64,000 nt of DNA from Actinomadura sp. NBRC 104425 (GTDB lineage: Bacteria; Actinomycetota; Actinomycetes; Streptosporangiales; Streptosporangiaceae): NCBI RefSeq assembly GCF_030269545.1, contig NZ_BSTN01000029.1, positions 1-64,000 of the forward strand, read 5' to 3'. Under the pieces are notes generated by a model. It saw only the letters and a list, made by a program, of their open reading frames with translations. It searched no databases and was not told the DNA's origin. Shown piece by piece: positions 1-9,068 of the stretch; the stretch's first letter is position 1; each line of letters starts with the position of its first letter. Made by a program: the position numbers and the translations under genes.

Positions 1-895
1 CCACCCGGAAGGCCACCAGTTCGGCGCTGCCGCCGGCCCGTGCCGGGGTGCCCTCCATGGTGAACTCCACCGGCTGCCCCGCCTGGCGCGTCTGCTCCAC
101 CAGCGCGTGCAGGTCGCCGGTGGACGGCGTCCTGTCGGCGGCGCCCTGGTGGTCGGGGTTGAGCACGTCCAGCAGGTGCCGCAGGTCGGTGATGGCGCGC
201 CGCCCGGTGTCGGTCACGGCGCTCAACGTGGCGTCGAGGCGATCGGGTGCGGCGGTCAGGTACCGGGCCGCCTCGGCCTGCACCACCATGGCCGTCACAT
301 GGTGGGTCACCACGTCGTGCAGGTCGCGGGCGATGCGGGCGCGTTCGGCCGCGCGGGTCGCCTCGGCGACGCGGCGGCGGCGTTCGGCCTCGGCGGCCCG
401 GGTGGAACGCAGCCAGGCCCCGATGCCCCAGGCGCCCGCCAGCGTCACATAGAACATCACGTACTCCGCCACTCCCGCGGTCGAGCCGAGCCGGTCGAGC
501 GCGACCGCCAACGGCACGTACGCCGCCGACAGCCCGATCACGGTGAGGCGCCGGTGCCGCTCCAGATGGGCGCCCGCGCTCAGCAAGGCGACCGGCAGCG
601 CGGCGCCCGCGTACGCGTGGTAGTCGCGGAGCTGGTCGACGGCGAAGCCGAGCGCCACCAGCAGGAGGCAGACCGCCGGCCACCGCCGCCGCACCGTGAG
701 CGGCAGGCCCTGGAGGGCGACCGCCGCGACGGCCAGTGCGTCGTAGGCCCTGGCCGGCTGTTCGCCGATGCGCGTCCCGTCGCCTTGGAGCGCCGGCAGC
801 AGCGACATGACGGTGAGCAGCAGCGCGAGCGGTAGATCCCGGACTGTGACGTCGCACCGCCGCCACAGTTCCGGGATGCGCCGAAGATCGGTCAC
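1..895 (-). CDS. Sensor histidine kinase (NarL-linked type), 3' end outside window
   Basis: This gene reads leftward off the window, so the ATPase domain is missing. The GTG start at 893-895 overlaps the stop of the upstream CPBP gene as GTGA, which suggests translational coupling. The visible ~298 residues have several hydrophobic N-terminal segments (about residues 20-160), then a linker rich in Ala, Glu and Arg. A HisKA_3 dimerisation box follows with the motif ERARIARDLHDVVTHHV, whose first His of DLHDVV is the expected phospho-acceptor. The sequence then runs toward the ATP-binding domain. This is the membrane sensor of a two-component system whose response regulator probably lies just beyond position 1. 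The signal is not predictable. The unbroken reading frame and exact H-box make the family call firm. Confidence 0.88.
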   Translation of the reverse strand, partial: MTDLRRIPELWRRCDVTVRDLPLALLLTVMSLLPALQGDGTRIGEQPARAYDALAVAAVALQGLPLTVRRRWPAVCLLLVALGFAVDQLRDYHAYAGAALPVALLSAGAHLERHRRLTVIGLSAAYVPLAVALDRLGSTAGVAEYVMFYVTLAGAWGIGAWLRSTRAAEAERRRRVAEATRAAERARIARDLHDVVTHHVTAMVVQAEAARYLTAAPDRLDATLSAVTDTGRRAITDLRHLLDVLNPDHQGAADRTPSTGDLHALVEQTRQAGQPVEFTMEGTPARAGGSAELVAFRV

Positions 896-1737
896 TGGGA
901 GAGGGTAGCGGTCGCGGCGGCTCGGGCGGAGCGCCGTCGGGGAACCAGGTTGCCGCGCCGGTGGGCCAGCCAGAGGAACACGATCGTCGCCAGCACGCAG
1001 AACGTGATCGCGGGCGGGCTGGCCTCCGGGCCGAACGAGCCGCCGGTGTAGAAGGCCGGGCCCGAGATGTCGCTGTTCAGCAGCCCCTCCGTCGCGCCGT
1101 TGCCGGAGACCTCGGTGCTGAAGATGCCGGCCTCGGCGAAGTTCCAGCCGAAGTGCAGGCCGATCGGCAGCCACAGGTTGCGGGTGGCGGCGTAGGCGGC
1201 GGCGAGCATGCCGCCGGCCTCGATCATGATGGCGATGGCGCCCCACAGGCTGGCGTGCGGGTTGGTCAGGTGGAACGCGCCGAACAGCGCGCCGGTCAGC
1301 ACCATCGCGATCCAGGTGCCGAGGCGCTGCTCGATGAGGCGGAACAGGACGCCGCGGAACATCAGCTCCTCGGTCGCGGCGGCGGCGGCCATGAAGCCGA
1401 TGAACCCGATCGCGCCCTCCGGCGAGCCGAGGCCGTCGACGTGGTAGGCGCCGTTGAAGGCGATGTTCCCGATGACGGCCGAGAACAGCGCGACGCCGAC
1501 CACCAGCCCGCGGCCGAAGGCGGGGACGGCGCCCTTGCCCGCCACCTCCTCCGGCGTGCGGCGCTCGGTCCGCCGCACCACCCACCGGTAGACGACGACC
1601 GCCAGCACGGCCGTCGCGACACCGATGACCATGGTGAACAGGCCGTTCCCCTCGACGGCGGCGGCGCCCATGCTGCCGACGAAGGCGACCGCGGCGACGG
1701 CCGCGAACGGCAGCACCAGTTGCCCCAACAATCGCAT
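892..1737 (-). CDS. CPBP-family intramembrane metalloprotease
   Basis: A 281-residue polytopic membrane protein with about eight hydrophobic segments. The CPBP (Abi) signature is present: EELMFRGVLF around residue 130, followed by the membrane motifs GAFHLTNP and GLHFGWNF, which supply the EExxxR, FxxxH and HxxxN/D-type residues of this glutamate/histidine protease family. Relatives act as CAAX prenyl proteases, bacteriocin self-immunity proteins or regulators of membrane-protein turnover; which applies here cannot be read from sequence. The gene precedes and overlaps the sensor kinase by 4 bp, so the two are probably co-transcribed. The protease may therefore process a component of the same signalling route (inference). 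Confidence 0.85.
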   Translation of the reverse strand: MRLLGQLVLPFAAVAAVAFVGSMGAAAVEGNGLFTMVIGVATAVLAVVVYRWVVRRTERRTPEEVAGKGAVPAFGRGLVVGVALFSAVIGNIAFNGAYHVDGLGSPEGAIGFIGFMAAAAATEELMFRGVLFRLIEQRLGTWIAMVLTGALFGAFHLTNPHASLWGAIAIMIEAGGMLAAAYAATRNLWLPIGLHFGWNFAEAGIFSTEVSGNGATEGLLNSDISGPAFYTGGSFGPEASPPAITFCVLATIVFLWLAHRRGNLVPRRRSARAAATATLSQ

Positions 1738-1939
1738 GACGACTCCTTGGCGTTAGCGGGATCGCGCGGCCGGAACGCCGCGGTGACATGGAAAAACGCT
1801 AGGGATTCGTCGGCCCGGAATCTTCCCCGCACAGTGGACACTCGCGTGTAGCTCGCACGGGGGACAAGCACGCGCGCGTCGGCGGCCGGCGGGCAGGGGA
1901 CGCGGGGACACCGCGCCTCCGCCGGCCCTCACGGCCGGG

Positions 1940-2665
1940 TCAGGAGGTGCCGGCCTGCCCCGCGGACCCGGTGAAGACTCCGGCGTTCCACATGACGCGC
2001 ACATGGTCGATCAGCGGCGGCCCGAGGGCCCGCAGGGCATCCGGGTCGCCCTCGGCGACGGCCGTGGTCACCATCGCGCTGGTCGCCGCCACGATCATCC
2101 GGCAGCCGAAGCGGCCCGCCTCGTCCGTCGCGCCCAGCAGGTCGGCGAGCGCCTCGGTGAGGGTCTCCCGCAGCCGGGCGCGCCGCCGCAGCGCCTCGGG
2201 TCCGGCCGCGTGCACCTCGACGAGGAAGAGCCGCGCATAGGCCATCTCCTCGGCCAGCGCGCGCAGGTACGCGGTGATCGCCCGCTCGAACAGCGCCAGC
2301 CGGTCCCCAGCCTGCTCGGCGGGCGGCCCGCCGCCGCGCGCCCAGCCCGCGCCGTCGTCCACCGCCTCGGCGATCCGCTGCAGCAGCAGTTCGCCGGCCG
2401 CCTCGAAGGCGGCCATGAAGCAGTCCAGCTTGGACTCAAAGAGCTCGTAGAAGCTCTGCCGCGACACCACGGCGCGCTTGAGCACGTCCGCCACCGACGT
2501 GGCCACGTACCCCTTCTCCGCCATCACATCGGCCATCGCGCGGCAGAGCCGCGCCCGTTGGATGCGCTGCACCTCCGCGCGTGGCAAGGCGTGGCGCCCG
2601 CGAGGCAGCCGGCGGGCCCCCGGATCCTGCATCCGACCACCATAGGGGACACACCGCCCGATCAT
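1940..2665 (-). CDS. TetR-family transcriptional regulator
   Basis: The protein is 241 residues from the ATG at 2665. A start at the internal ATG near 2632 (MQDPGARRL) would give about 230 and fits the family better. The N-terminal HTH is clear: RARLCRAMADVMAEKGYVATSVADVLKRAVVSRQSFYELFESK spans positions about 36-78 and ends in the typical recognition helix with the F/YYE-F-KxxC pattern. The C-terminal ligand-binding half is helical and rich in Ala and Leu. It sits 202 bp upstream of the CPBP/kinase operon in the same direction, so it may regulate that operon, itself, or a distant target. The inducer is unknown. Confidence 0.88.
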   Translation of the reverse strand: MIGRCVPYGGRMQDPGARRLPRGRHALPRAEVQRIQRARLCRAMADVMAEKGYVATSVADVLKRAVVSRQSFYELFESKLDCFMAAFEAAGELLLQRIAEAVDDGAGWARGGGPPAEQAGDRLALFERAITAYLRALAEEMAYARLFLVEVHAAGPEALRRRARLRETLTEALADLLGATDEAGRFGCRMIVAATSAMVTTAVAEGDPDALRALGPPLIDHVRVMWNAGVFTGSAGQAGTS

Positions 2666-2787
2666 TCAGACGCCGTTGTCCTTCTGGTGGCCGACGGGTG
2701 GCGCGCGATGTCCACCGGCCGACCGGGTGCGGCTGGAGCCGGAGAGAGGCCGGACGGTGGACTACCGCGTTCGTGTCGGCCGGTTGC

Positions 2788-3027
2788 TCAGTTGGCGGAG
2801 CCGAGTTCGGGCAGGTTCTGCGCCAGCGGCACGAACTCGTCCGCCGTCAGCCGCCCGTCCTTGTCGGTGTCGTACTCGGCGAACAGCGCCCCGACGATCC
2901 CGGACAGGTCGTTCACCTCGGCCGCCGGGAACATCCCCGCGATCGCCGCGGTCACCTCTTCGACGGTGAGCCGGCCGTCCCCGTCGGTGTCGTACCGAGC
3001 GAACACCGCCTCGTACTGATCGGACAT
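2788..3027 (-). CDS. Small EF-hand calcium-binding protein
   Basis: A 79-residue protein starting MSDQYEAVF. The ATG at 3025-3027 has a strong GGAGGGGGATC ribosome site directly upstream, which decides the start over a longer in-frame extension. Two canonical EF-hand loops are visible: DTDGDGRLTVEE near residue 11 and DTDKDGRLTADE near residue 51. Both have Asp at loop positions 1, 3 and 5 and Glu at position 12, so both should bind Ca2+. There is no signal peptide or membrane segment, so it is a cytosolic Ca2+ buffer or sensor of the calerythrin/CabB kind found in actinomycetes. It appears monocistronic. The target protein is unknown. Confidence 0.9.
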   Translation of the reverse strand: MSDQYEAVFARYDTDGDGRLTVEEVTAAIAGMFPAAEVNDLSGIVGALFAEYDTDKDGRLTADEFVPLAQNLPELGSAN

Positions 3028-3228
3028 GATCCCCCTCCGCGACGCAGCCGATGGCCCCCGATCGTAACGACTTCCGGACGAGACGTTCGCACCGAACGGC
3101 ACGAACGCGGCGAGGAGGCCGGTGTGAACCGTATCGGTGCCGCATGCCCGGCCGTCGGCGGGCTGTGCACCGTGAAGCCGACCGGACCGGACGAGCAGCC
3201 CCCGGTCCCGTGATCGCCCGCGGCCCGT

Positions 3229-4230
3229 TCAGCCGCGCCTCCGGACGGCCTTGTGGACGATCTCGGCGACGTTGTAGCCGAGGAGGCTCGCCACGTCGGC
3301 CAGTCCGGGGGCGCTCAGGATCGCGTTGGCCTCACCGGGGTTGAGGCTGCGATGCCAGCGGGTGTCCTCGACGGGCTTTCCGTCCTGCCAGTACGCCCGC
3401 GCTTGGGCGACGAACTTCTCCGCCTCCTCGCGCCCGGGCCCGTCCAGGCTCTCGATGAACTCGGCGAGTTGCTCCTTGCCCACGTACGGAACGAAGGAGC
3501 TCCAGTTCCCGCCGGTGTCGTGCAGCCGGGTGTTGTCCGGTTCGGGGTCGAGCGGCAGGTGCAGGAAGGCGCTGAGGCGTTCCAGTGCGCGTTCCGGGTC
3601 GGCCATGTAGTCCTCGTAGCGCACGGTCAGCAGCGGCAGCCCGAAGGTGTTGACGGTGCGGATGGCGTCGACGTAGGTGTCCCGCCAGATCTCGGCTCCC
3701 CGCCACAGCGGCTCGCCCGTCCGGTTCCGGTGGCTGATCGCGAAGGCGAAGGGGTTGCGCACCGTGGCGATCACGGCCACCTGGGTGCGGTTTCCCGGGT
3801 CGGCGCTGCGTTGTTCGACGGCGTGCCGCAGCCATGCGACGTACTTGCTGCCGTCGATGATGACGGAGGCGCCGAGCGACCGCGCGAACTGCCCGTGCAT
3901 GCCGAGGATGTCGTCGTACGTCACGCGTTCCCGCAGCGCGTCGGTGAAGTGCCGGCACTGCCTGCCGAGCAGGGAGCAGGGGCCGCACCGCCGCCCGGAG
4001 GTCGGGTGGCTGAGCTTCGGGAACTGCGTGAAGTTGTTCAGCTCACCGACGTAGTGGGCCCTCCTGATGCGGGTGGTCATATCGCGCCCGATCAGTGTCG
4101 AGCCGGAGAACAGGGTGCCGACGACGAACACCGAGGCCGGGGGCTGCTCCTGCCTCTTGGACAGCCTCAGCCGAATGTTCGTGCGCCGTGCCGGGGCCTC
4201 TTGCGTCTCAGCTTCCATCTCCACGTCCAC
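3229..4230 (-). CDS. Sulfotransferase-family protein
   Basis: The protein has 333 residues. A 5'-phosphosulfate-binding loop is visible at about residue 36 (VVGTLFSGSTLIGR). A second sulfotransferase hallmark lies near residue 210 (RYEDYMADPERALERL followed by FLHLPLD), matching the 3'-phosphate/substrate region of PAPS-dependent enzymes. A Cys cluster (CGPCSLLGRQC, about residue 82) is an unusual insertion that could bind a metal or form a disulfide. No signal peptide is seen, so it is predicted to be cytosolic. It would transfer sulfate from PAPS to an unidentified acceptor such as a carbohydrate, lipid or natural product. There are no obvious pathway partners beside it, so the substrate cannot be inferred. 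Confidence 0.75.
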   Translation of the reverse strand: MDVEMEAETQEAPARRTNIRLRLSKRQEQPPASVFVVGTLFSGSTLIGRDMTTRIRRAHYVGELNNFTQFPKLSHPTSGRRCGPCSLLGRQCRHFTDALRERVTYDDILGMHGQFARSLGASVIIDGSKYVAWLRHAVEQRSADPGNRTQVAVIATVRNPFAFAISHRNRTGEPLWRGAEIWRDTYVDAIRTVNTFGLPLLTVRYEDYMADPERALERLSAFLHLPLDPEPDNTRLHDTGGNWSSFVPYVGKEQLAEFIESLDGPGREEAEKFVAQARAYWQDGKPVEDTRWHRSLNPGEANAILSAPGLADVASLLGYNVAEIVHKAVRRRG

Positions 4231-4583
4231 GGGTCAGGATCGGTGTGCCCTCGCACCCGGTGCCGCCTGGAACGGGCGTGTCGCCGTGGCTTGAGGAAGT
4301 CGTCTCGCGCTCCCTCGCCGACCGGGGCGGAAGCGGCGAAATGACCGCCCAGACATTGTGCCTGTTACCAGCGAAAACCGCAGCAGCGCCCCGGGCGGGG
4401 GCGCCCGGCCGGATGCGGACGGCATGCCGCCCCGTAGGGCGCCGCGTCGGCGGGCTCGACGGTAGTGACACGGGAGTACGTCCCGCGCGCGCGTGTACGC
4501 GGATTCGCGTAGTGCGTTTGTCGCCTCGTGGGGGACGTCGGCGACGGCGCGGCGCACGACCATGAACGGATCAGCGAGAGCCC
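4231..4583. other. 353-bp gene-free stretch between divergent genes
   Basis: This separates the leftward sulfotransferase gene from the rightward membrane-protein gene, so it should hold both promoters. I see no convincing small gene, repeat or strong dyad in it; the open frames here look like GC-bias shadows. Confidence 0.5.
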
Positions 4584-4994
4584 ATGCGAGGGAGCGGTTT
4601 CATGTCTGATCCGGGTACGAGGACGAGGACTCACTGGGCGACGATCGGGGGCCTGCTCGTGGGCGCCTTGGGGATCGCCATCCTGTGGGCGGCCGGGGTG
4701 GAGTTCCCTGTCGCGATACCGCCGGGCATCGTCATCCTGCTGGCGGGCGCGCTGTTCGTGGGATTGACGCGCTGGCGCTGGTCGCCGGGGGTGGGCGCGT
4801 TCCTCGGCCTGTTCGTGACCGTCGGCTTCCTGATCAGCCCGGACGGGCTGGGCAACCTGACGGGGGACAGGGGGGCGGCGGTGGCCGTCGGGCAGGCCGT
4901 GCAGCAGGTCGGCGTGATCACCACGTTCATCACCGGCGTGATCGCCACGTGGGCCGCCTACCGGGGCCGCGACCGCGTCCCCGGCGGGCGGTAG
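4584..4994 (+). CDS. Small membrane protein of unknown function
   Basis: A 136-residue protein; the ATG at 4602 (MSDPGTRTR) is an alternative start giving 130. Four hydrophobic segments are visible: WATIGGLLVGALGIAILWAA, a stretch around IPPGIVILLAGALFVGL, GVGAFLGLFVTVGFLI, and QQVGVITTFITGVIATWAA near the C-terminus. The ends are charged and hydrophilic. I do not recognise a characterised family. It lies 209 bp upstream of the copper-binding protein gene in the same direction, but the gap argues against tight coupling. Confidence 0.7.
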   Translation: MRGSGFMSDPGTRTRTHWATIGGLLVGALGIAILWAAGVEFPVAIPPGIVILLAGALFVGLTRWRWSPGVGAFLGLFVTVGFLISPDGLGNLTGDRGAAVAVGQAVQQVGVITTFITGVIATWAAYRGRDRVPGGR

Positions 4995-5203
4995 AGCCGT
5001 CGCGACGCCTGCTGTTCGCCTGCCGGTTCGGCTTGGACCGCCGGCAGGTGGACGGCGCCGTCCGTTCGCCGGGTGCGGCGGGGAGACCGCACCCGGGTCG
5101 GGCCGGTCGGCGTGATCAGCGAAGCGGTGCGGCGGGCGGCGGCGCCGAACGTTTGCCGGGCCGCCGAAGGGTAGGGCAGCACCCGAGGAGCGAGGTGATT
5201 CCC

Positions 5204-5668
5204 ATGACGTACACAGCGCAGATGCTGGACACGTATCCGGCCGAGATCAACCTGGAGCACGACCGGCTTTCCCATGTCATCGACGCGCTGACCAGCTGCA
5301 CGCAGGCATGCACCGCCTGCGCCGACGCGTGTCTGTCGGAGCCCGCCGACGAGCTGCCCCGGCTGGCCCGCTGCATCCGCGACAACCTCGACTGCGCCGA
5401 CATATGCGCGGCCACCGCCGCCGTGCTGTCACGGCACACCGGTTACGACGCCCGGCTGACCAAGGCGCAGGTCGAAGCGGCCATCCAGGCCGTGAAGACC
5501 TGCGGTGACTCGTGCGCCGAGCACAGCGACCAGCACGCCCACTGCCGCCTGTGCGCCCAGTCCTGCAACGAGACCGGGCGGGCCCTCGAGGGCCTGGTGC
5601 CGCTTCTCGAGCCGAGCGGCAAGGGCGCGCAGCAGCCGCACCAGGCGGCGCCCCAGCAGGGCATGTGA
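5204..5668 (+). CDS. Four-helix-bundle copper-binding protein (DUF326, Csp-like)
   Basis: A 154-residue cytosolic protein from the ATG at 5204, preceded by GAGGAGCGAGGTG. It is very rich in cysteines spaced for one face of a helix bundle: CTQACTACADAC (about residues 28-39), C...CADIC (about 56-66), CGDSC (about 97-101) and CRLCAQSC (about 110-117). This pattern defines the DUF326 family, which includes Csp copper-storage proteins whose bundle core binds many Cu(I) ions. The C-terminal tail is Gln/Pro-rich and probably disordered. It likely buffers cytosolic copper. No CsoR-type regulator or copper pump gene lies beside it. Confidence 0.9.
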   Translation: MTYTAQMLDTYPAEINLEHDRLSHVIDALTSCTQACTACADACLSEPADELPRLARCIRDNLDCADICAATAAVLSRHTGYDARLTKAQVEAAIQAVKTCGDSCAEHSDQHAHCRLCAQSCNETGRALEGLVPLLEPSGKGAQQPHQAAPQQGM

Positions 5669-5676
5669 ACGGCGAG

Positions 5677-5711
5677 CGTCCCGGCCTCACGCCCAGCGAG
5701 AGACCGGGACG
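5677..5711. terminator. Convergent terminator hairpin
   Basis: CGTCCCGG (5677-5684) and CCGGGACG (5704-5711) form a perfect 8-bp GC stem with a 19-nt loop, in the 52-bp gap between the convergent copper-protein and nitrilase genes. There is no clear U-tract, as is common in actinomycetes. It may act in both directions. Confidence 0.6.
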
Positions 5712-5720
5712 GCCCTTCCC

Positions 5721-6512
5721 TCACAGGGTGTAGAGGGAGGGGCGGCGGTCGCCGAAAAGGTCGTTGCGGGGAGAGACGGCCTTGGACGCGGCGCACTCCA
5801 GATCGATATCGGCGGTGGCGTCGGCGCCCTCGGCGAGCACCCAGCCGTCGGTACCGACGATCGCGGTGCCCGCGGTCCACTCCTGGCCCCGTTCGGTGCC
5901 GGACCGGTCGCAGCAGGCGATGGCCATCCGGTTGACGCGGGCCGCCGCCATGGCGATCACCACCTCGGGCGGACGCTCCCCCGAGGGGCGGTCCACGAGC
6001 GGCCAGTTGACGGGCGCGGCGACCAAGCGGGCGCCCGCCAGCGCAAGCGTCCGCGTCAGCTCGGGGAACTCCAGGTCGTAGCAGATCAGCACGCCGACCG
6101 GCCCGGCCGCGGTCGCCACCACCGGGGGCGGCCGGTCGCCGGGCGTGAACAGCAGCTTCTCCCGGTCCCACAGGTGGGTCTTGCGGTAGACGGCGCGGAC
6201 GCCGCCGCGGTCGACGACGGCCGCGCTGTTGTACAGGCGGCCGTCGTCGCCGCGTTCGCAGAACCCGCCGACGACCACGGCCCGGCCGGCGGCCGACGCC
6301 CACTCCCCGAACAGCGGGTGGGAGGGGGTCACGGCGACCGCCGCGGCCTCCTCCGCCGACTCGAAGACGTAACCCGAGGTGGCCAGTTCGGGCAGCACGA
6401 CGACGTCCGCGCCGCCCGCCGCCGCGGCGCCGATCGCGCTCGCCGTCAGCTCGCGGTTGGCGGCCAGGTCCCCCAGACGCGGCGCGAGCTGACGGCAGGC
6501 GACGCGGATCAC
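5721..6512 (-). CDS. Carbon-nitrogen hydrolase (nitrilase/amidase superfamily)
   Basis: A 263-residue protein starting at the GTG at 6510-6512, which overlaps the upstream stop as GTGA. All three catalytic residues of the Glu-Lys-Cys triad are visible: Glu in LPELATSGY (about residue 42), Lys in YRKTHLWD (about 109) and Cys in VLICYDLEFPE (about 145). The length fits a complete single-domain member. The enzyme would hydrolyse an amide, carbamoyl or nitrile bond to release ammonia or an amine. It is the last gene of the seven-gene operon A with ABC permeases, SnoaL-like proteins and a HisD-like dehydrogenase. This suggests it acts on an amide intermediate made from the imported compound (inference). 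Confidence 0.88.
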   Translation of the reverse strand: MIRVACRQLAPRLGDLAANRELTASAIGAAAAGGADVVVLPELATSGYVFESAEEAAAVAVTPSHPLFGEWASAAGRAVVVGGFCERGDDGRLYNSAAVVDRGGVRAVYRKTHLWDREKLLFTPGDRPPPVVATAAGPVGVLICYDLEFPELTRTLALAGARLVAAPVNWPLVDRPSGERPPEVVIAMAAARVNRMAIACCDRSGTERGQEWTAGTAIVGTDGWVLAEGADATADIDLECAASKAVSPRNDLFGDRRPSLYTL

Positions 6513-7675
6513 TGGGCGGGCGGGTCGTCGCGCAGGATCTGGGCCAGGACGTCGAACTCGTTGAACAGCGTCCACTCCTCCACGATCCGGCCGCCGGAGA
6601 AGTACAGCTGCGAGATGCCCCACAGGTGGACACGCCGTCCGGTCGGCCGCCCGTACATCCCGTAGCCGCGGTGCGTGCCGACCGCCGTCCACCGCACGGA
6701 CGCGGCGTAGCCGTCGCGGTCGTTGCCCATCCAGTAGACCTCGTCGACGTGCATGCCGAGGTCGGGGAACGTGGCGAGCAGGTTGCGGGCCATGCCGCGC
6801 ACGTCGGCGCGGCCGTAGCCGGTGCGGTTGGTGGTTCCGTGCCACCGCACGTTCGGGGCGTAGGCGCGGTCGATGGCGCTGAGGTCGCGCCGGTTGTAGG
6901 TGTCGTGGAACAGCGCCCGGACCGTGTGCTCCAGGTCGAAGCCGCCGTTCGGGTCGGCCGCCGGGTAGGGCTGCGGCTTGCGTCCGCCGGTGAGCCGCTC
7001 GACCTCGGTGATGTTGCGGTCGGCGAACGGTACGGCGCCGCCCTCGTTGCCGAACGCGCGCGCCGCCTCGAACACGTCGATGCCCAGCTGCGCCAGCTTG
7101 GCGGCCGTGTTGTAGAGGACCCACTCCTCGTAGATCTCGTTCTCCCGGACGACGCAGTTGGCGATCACCCAGGTCTCCAGGCGGCGGCCGGTGGGCGGGC
7201 CCCAGCGCCACGGGCCGGTGTGGTGCCCGATGTTGATGGCGCGGTGCGAGGTGACGAAGCCCTGGTCCTCGTCGCCCGCCCAGATCACGTCGTCGGCGTA
7301 GTGGCGGCAGTCGGGGAAGGCGTTGATGCTCTGGATCGTGCCGTTCACCAGGCCTTCGACGCCGTACCGCAGGCCGCTGTCGTCGTACAGGCGGCAGCCG
7401 GGGCTGTAGGTGTCGTAGATGTAGCCGACGTCCTGGTCCTCCCAGATGCGGTGGGTGATGCGGACGATGTAGTCGACGATGTCGGTGTAGGTGTCCTCGA
7501 AGCCCCGCATCGGCTGCCGCCGCGCGCCGTGCACCGGGCCGCCGGGCAGGTCGGCGCCGTTGCCGGGGCGGACGGAGATGGAAAAGTCGGACGGCATCGT
7601 CCGCTGGATCGGCGCGTTCATGGCGATCGGCGCACCCGCCGGGCGGTCGGGCCCGGATTCCCGTTCTGTCTCCAT
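6509..7675 (-). CDS. Double SnoaL/NTF2-like domain protein
   Basis: A 388-residue protein with two SnoaL-like (polyketide-cyclase-like) alpha+beta barrel halves. The first covers about residues 58-195 (motifs IWEDQDVGYIYDTYSP, ADDVIWAGD, EEWVLYNTAA). The second covers about residues 245-380 (FHDTYNRRDLSAIDRAYAP, GNDRDGYAASVRW, EEWTLFNEFDVLAQI). About 50 N-terminal residues look disordered. Such domains catalyse cyclisation, isomerisation or dehydration, or simply bind small molecules. The gene follows the HisD-like gene by 31 bp and overlaps the nitrilase gene by 4 bp in operon A. It shares the two-domain plan with the product at 9069-10103, so the two may be paralogous partners. Confidence 0.82.
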   Translation of the reverse strand: METERESGPDRPAGAPIAMNAPIQRTMPSDFSISVRPGNGADLPGGPVHGARRQPMRGFEDTYTDIVDYIVRITHRIWEDQDVGYIYDTYSPGCRLYDDSGLRYGVEGLVNGTIQSINAFPDCRHYADDVIWAGDEDQGFVTSHRAINIGHHTGPWRWGPPTGRRLETWVIANCVVRENEIYEEWVLYNTAAKLAQLGIDVFEAARAFGNEGGAVPFADRNITEVERLTGGRKPQPYPAADPNGGFDLEHTVRALFHDTYNRRDLSAIDRAYAPNVRWHGTTNRTGYGRADVRGMARNLLATFPDLGMHVDEVYWMGNDRDGYAASVRWTAVGTHRGYGMYGRPTGRRVHLWGISQLYFSGGRIVEEWTLFNEFDVLAQILRDDPPAQ

Positions 7676-7706
7676 ATGTTCTCGGCCTTTCCGTGTTCGG
7701 TCGGGG

Positions 7707-9023
7707 TCAGCGGTAGCGGGCCAGGCGCAGCGTCGCCGTCGCGCCGTGCGCCGCCATGCCCTCGTACTCCGAGATCACCTCGACGGCCTCGGCCAGCAGC
7801 GGCGTCGCCTCCCGCGAGGCCCGCTGGAAGGTCAGCGGCTTGAGGAACCGCGAGACCGACAGCCCGGCGCTGTGCCGGGCGCCGCCCGCCGTGGGGAGCA
7901 CGTGGTTGGTGCCCGCCATGCCCTTGTCGGAGTAGGCGACCGTGCTCCACTGCCCGAGGAACACCGATCCGTAGTTGTGCAGTTCGTTCAGGTAGTAATC
8001 ATCGTCGGCGGTCTGGATCTCCAGGTGCTCGGGGGCCAGGTCGTCCATCAGCGCCACCGCGGTCCCCCGGTCGGCGGCCCAGGTCACCGAGCCGTGGTCG
8101 CGCCAGGCGGGGCCGGCGATGTCGCGGGTGGAAAGGCCCTCCAGCTGCCGCTCGACCTCTTCGATGACCTTGACGCCGAGGGCCTCGGAGGTGGTGACCA
8201 GCGCGGCGGGCGACTCGGTGCCGTGTTCGGCCTGGCCGAGCAGGTCGGCGGCGACCAGTTCGGGGTCGGCGGTCTCGTCGGCCAGCACGGCGATTTCGGA
8301 CGGCCCGGCGAGCAGGTCGATCGCGACGGTGCCGAACAGCTGCCGCTTCGCCTCGGCGACATACGCGTTGCCGGGGCCGACGAGCATGTCGACGGGACGC
8401 TCGCCGAGCAGGCCGAACGCCATCGCGGCGAGCGCCTGCACCCCGCCGAGCACGTACACCCGGTCGGCGCCGGACAGGTACGCCGCGTACAGCACGGCGG
8501 GGTCGGCGCTGCCGTCGCGGCGCGGCGGGGTGCACGCCAGCACCGTCTCCACCCCGGCGACCTTGGCGACCCCGACGGTCATGCACGCGCCCGCCAGCAG
8601 CGGGAAGCGGCCGGCCGGCAGGTAGGCGCCGACCCGCTGGACCGGGACGTACCGCTGCCCGGCGACCAGGCCGGGGGCGAGTTCGACCTCGAAGTCGGTC
8701 AGGCGGGCGCGCTGCTCGCGGGCGAACGCGGAGGTCCGCTCCACGCCGAGCTCCAGCGCCTGGCGCAGCTGCGGCGACAGGTTGTCGCCGGCCCGCTTCA
8801 GGTCGTCGCGGGAGACCTCCACGTCGGGACGGTCCCAGCCGTCCAGCTCGCGGGCGTAGCGCAGGACGGCGTCGATGCCGCCGCGCTCGATGTCGGCCAG
8901 CATGCCCGAGACGCGCTCGGCGACGCCCGGGTCGGTCTGAGCCGCGGGCGCGTCGGAGCCGGGCGCCTTCAGGATCTTGTAGGCGCCGTCCAGCTCGGCG
9001 AGACGGGCAGGGGTGAAACGCAT
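7707..9023 (-). CDS. HisD-like NAD-dependent dehydrogenase (histidinol dehydrogenase family), copy 1
   Basis: A 438-residue member of the histidinol dehydrogenase superfamily. It shows the conserved segments GAYLPAGRFPL, GPGNAYVAEAKRQLFG, the zinc-ligand region LGQAEHGTESPAALVT, the catalytic pair APEHLEI, and the C-terminal His in EGMAAHGATATLRL. These enzymes oxidise an alcohol through an aldehyde to an acid with two NAD+. No other histidine biosynthesis gene is nearby. The gene is embedded in an import/catabolic operon, so a catabolic role is more likely; the HpsN sulfopropanediol dehydrogenase is a precedent. A second, divergent copy lies in operon B. The start ATG at 9021-9023 follows the upstream SnoaL gene by 45 bp. 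Confidence 0.85.
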   Translation of the reverse strand: MRFTPARLAELDGAYKILKAPGSDAPAAQTDPGVAERVSGMLADIERGGIDAVLRYARELDGWDRPDVEVSRDDLKRAGDNLSPQLRQALELGVERTSAFAREQRARLTDFEVELAPGLVAGQRYVPVQRVGAYLPAGRFPLLAGACMTVGVAKVAGVETVLACTPPRRDGSADPAVLYAAYLSGADRVYVLGGVQALAAMAFGLLGERPVDMLVGPGNAYVAEAKRQLFGTVAIDLLAGPSEIAVLADETADPELVAADLLGQAEHGTESPAALVTTSEALGVKVIEEVERQLEGLSTRDIAGPAWRDHGSVTWAADRGTAVALMDDLAPEHLEIQTADDDYYLNELHNYGSVFLGQWSTVAYSDKGMAGTNHVLPTAGGARHSAGLSVSRFLKPLTFQRASREATPLLAEAVEVISEYEGMAAHGATATLRLARYR

Positions 9024-9068
9024 GTCACAACCTCACGTGCAGGGTCGGAACTTGCCAGGGAACGGCCG

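Noticed and set aside
2436..3145. Extra small genes around the TetR and EF-hand genes
   Set aside because: The frames are Arg/Ala-rich shadows without ribosome sites and overlap the two real genes.
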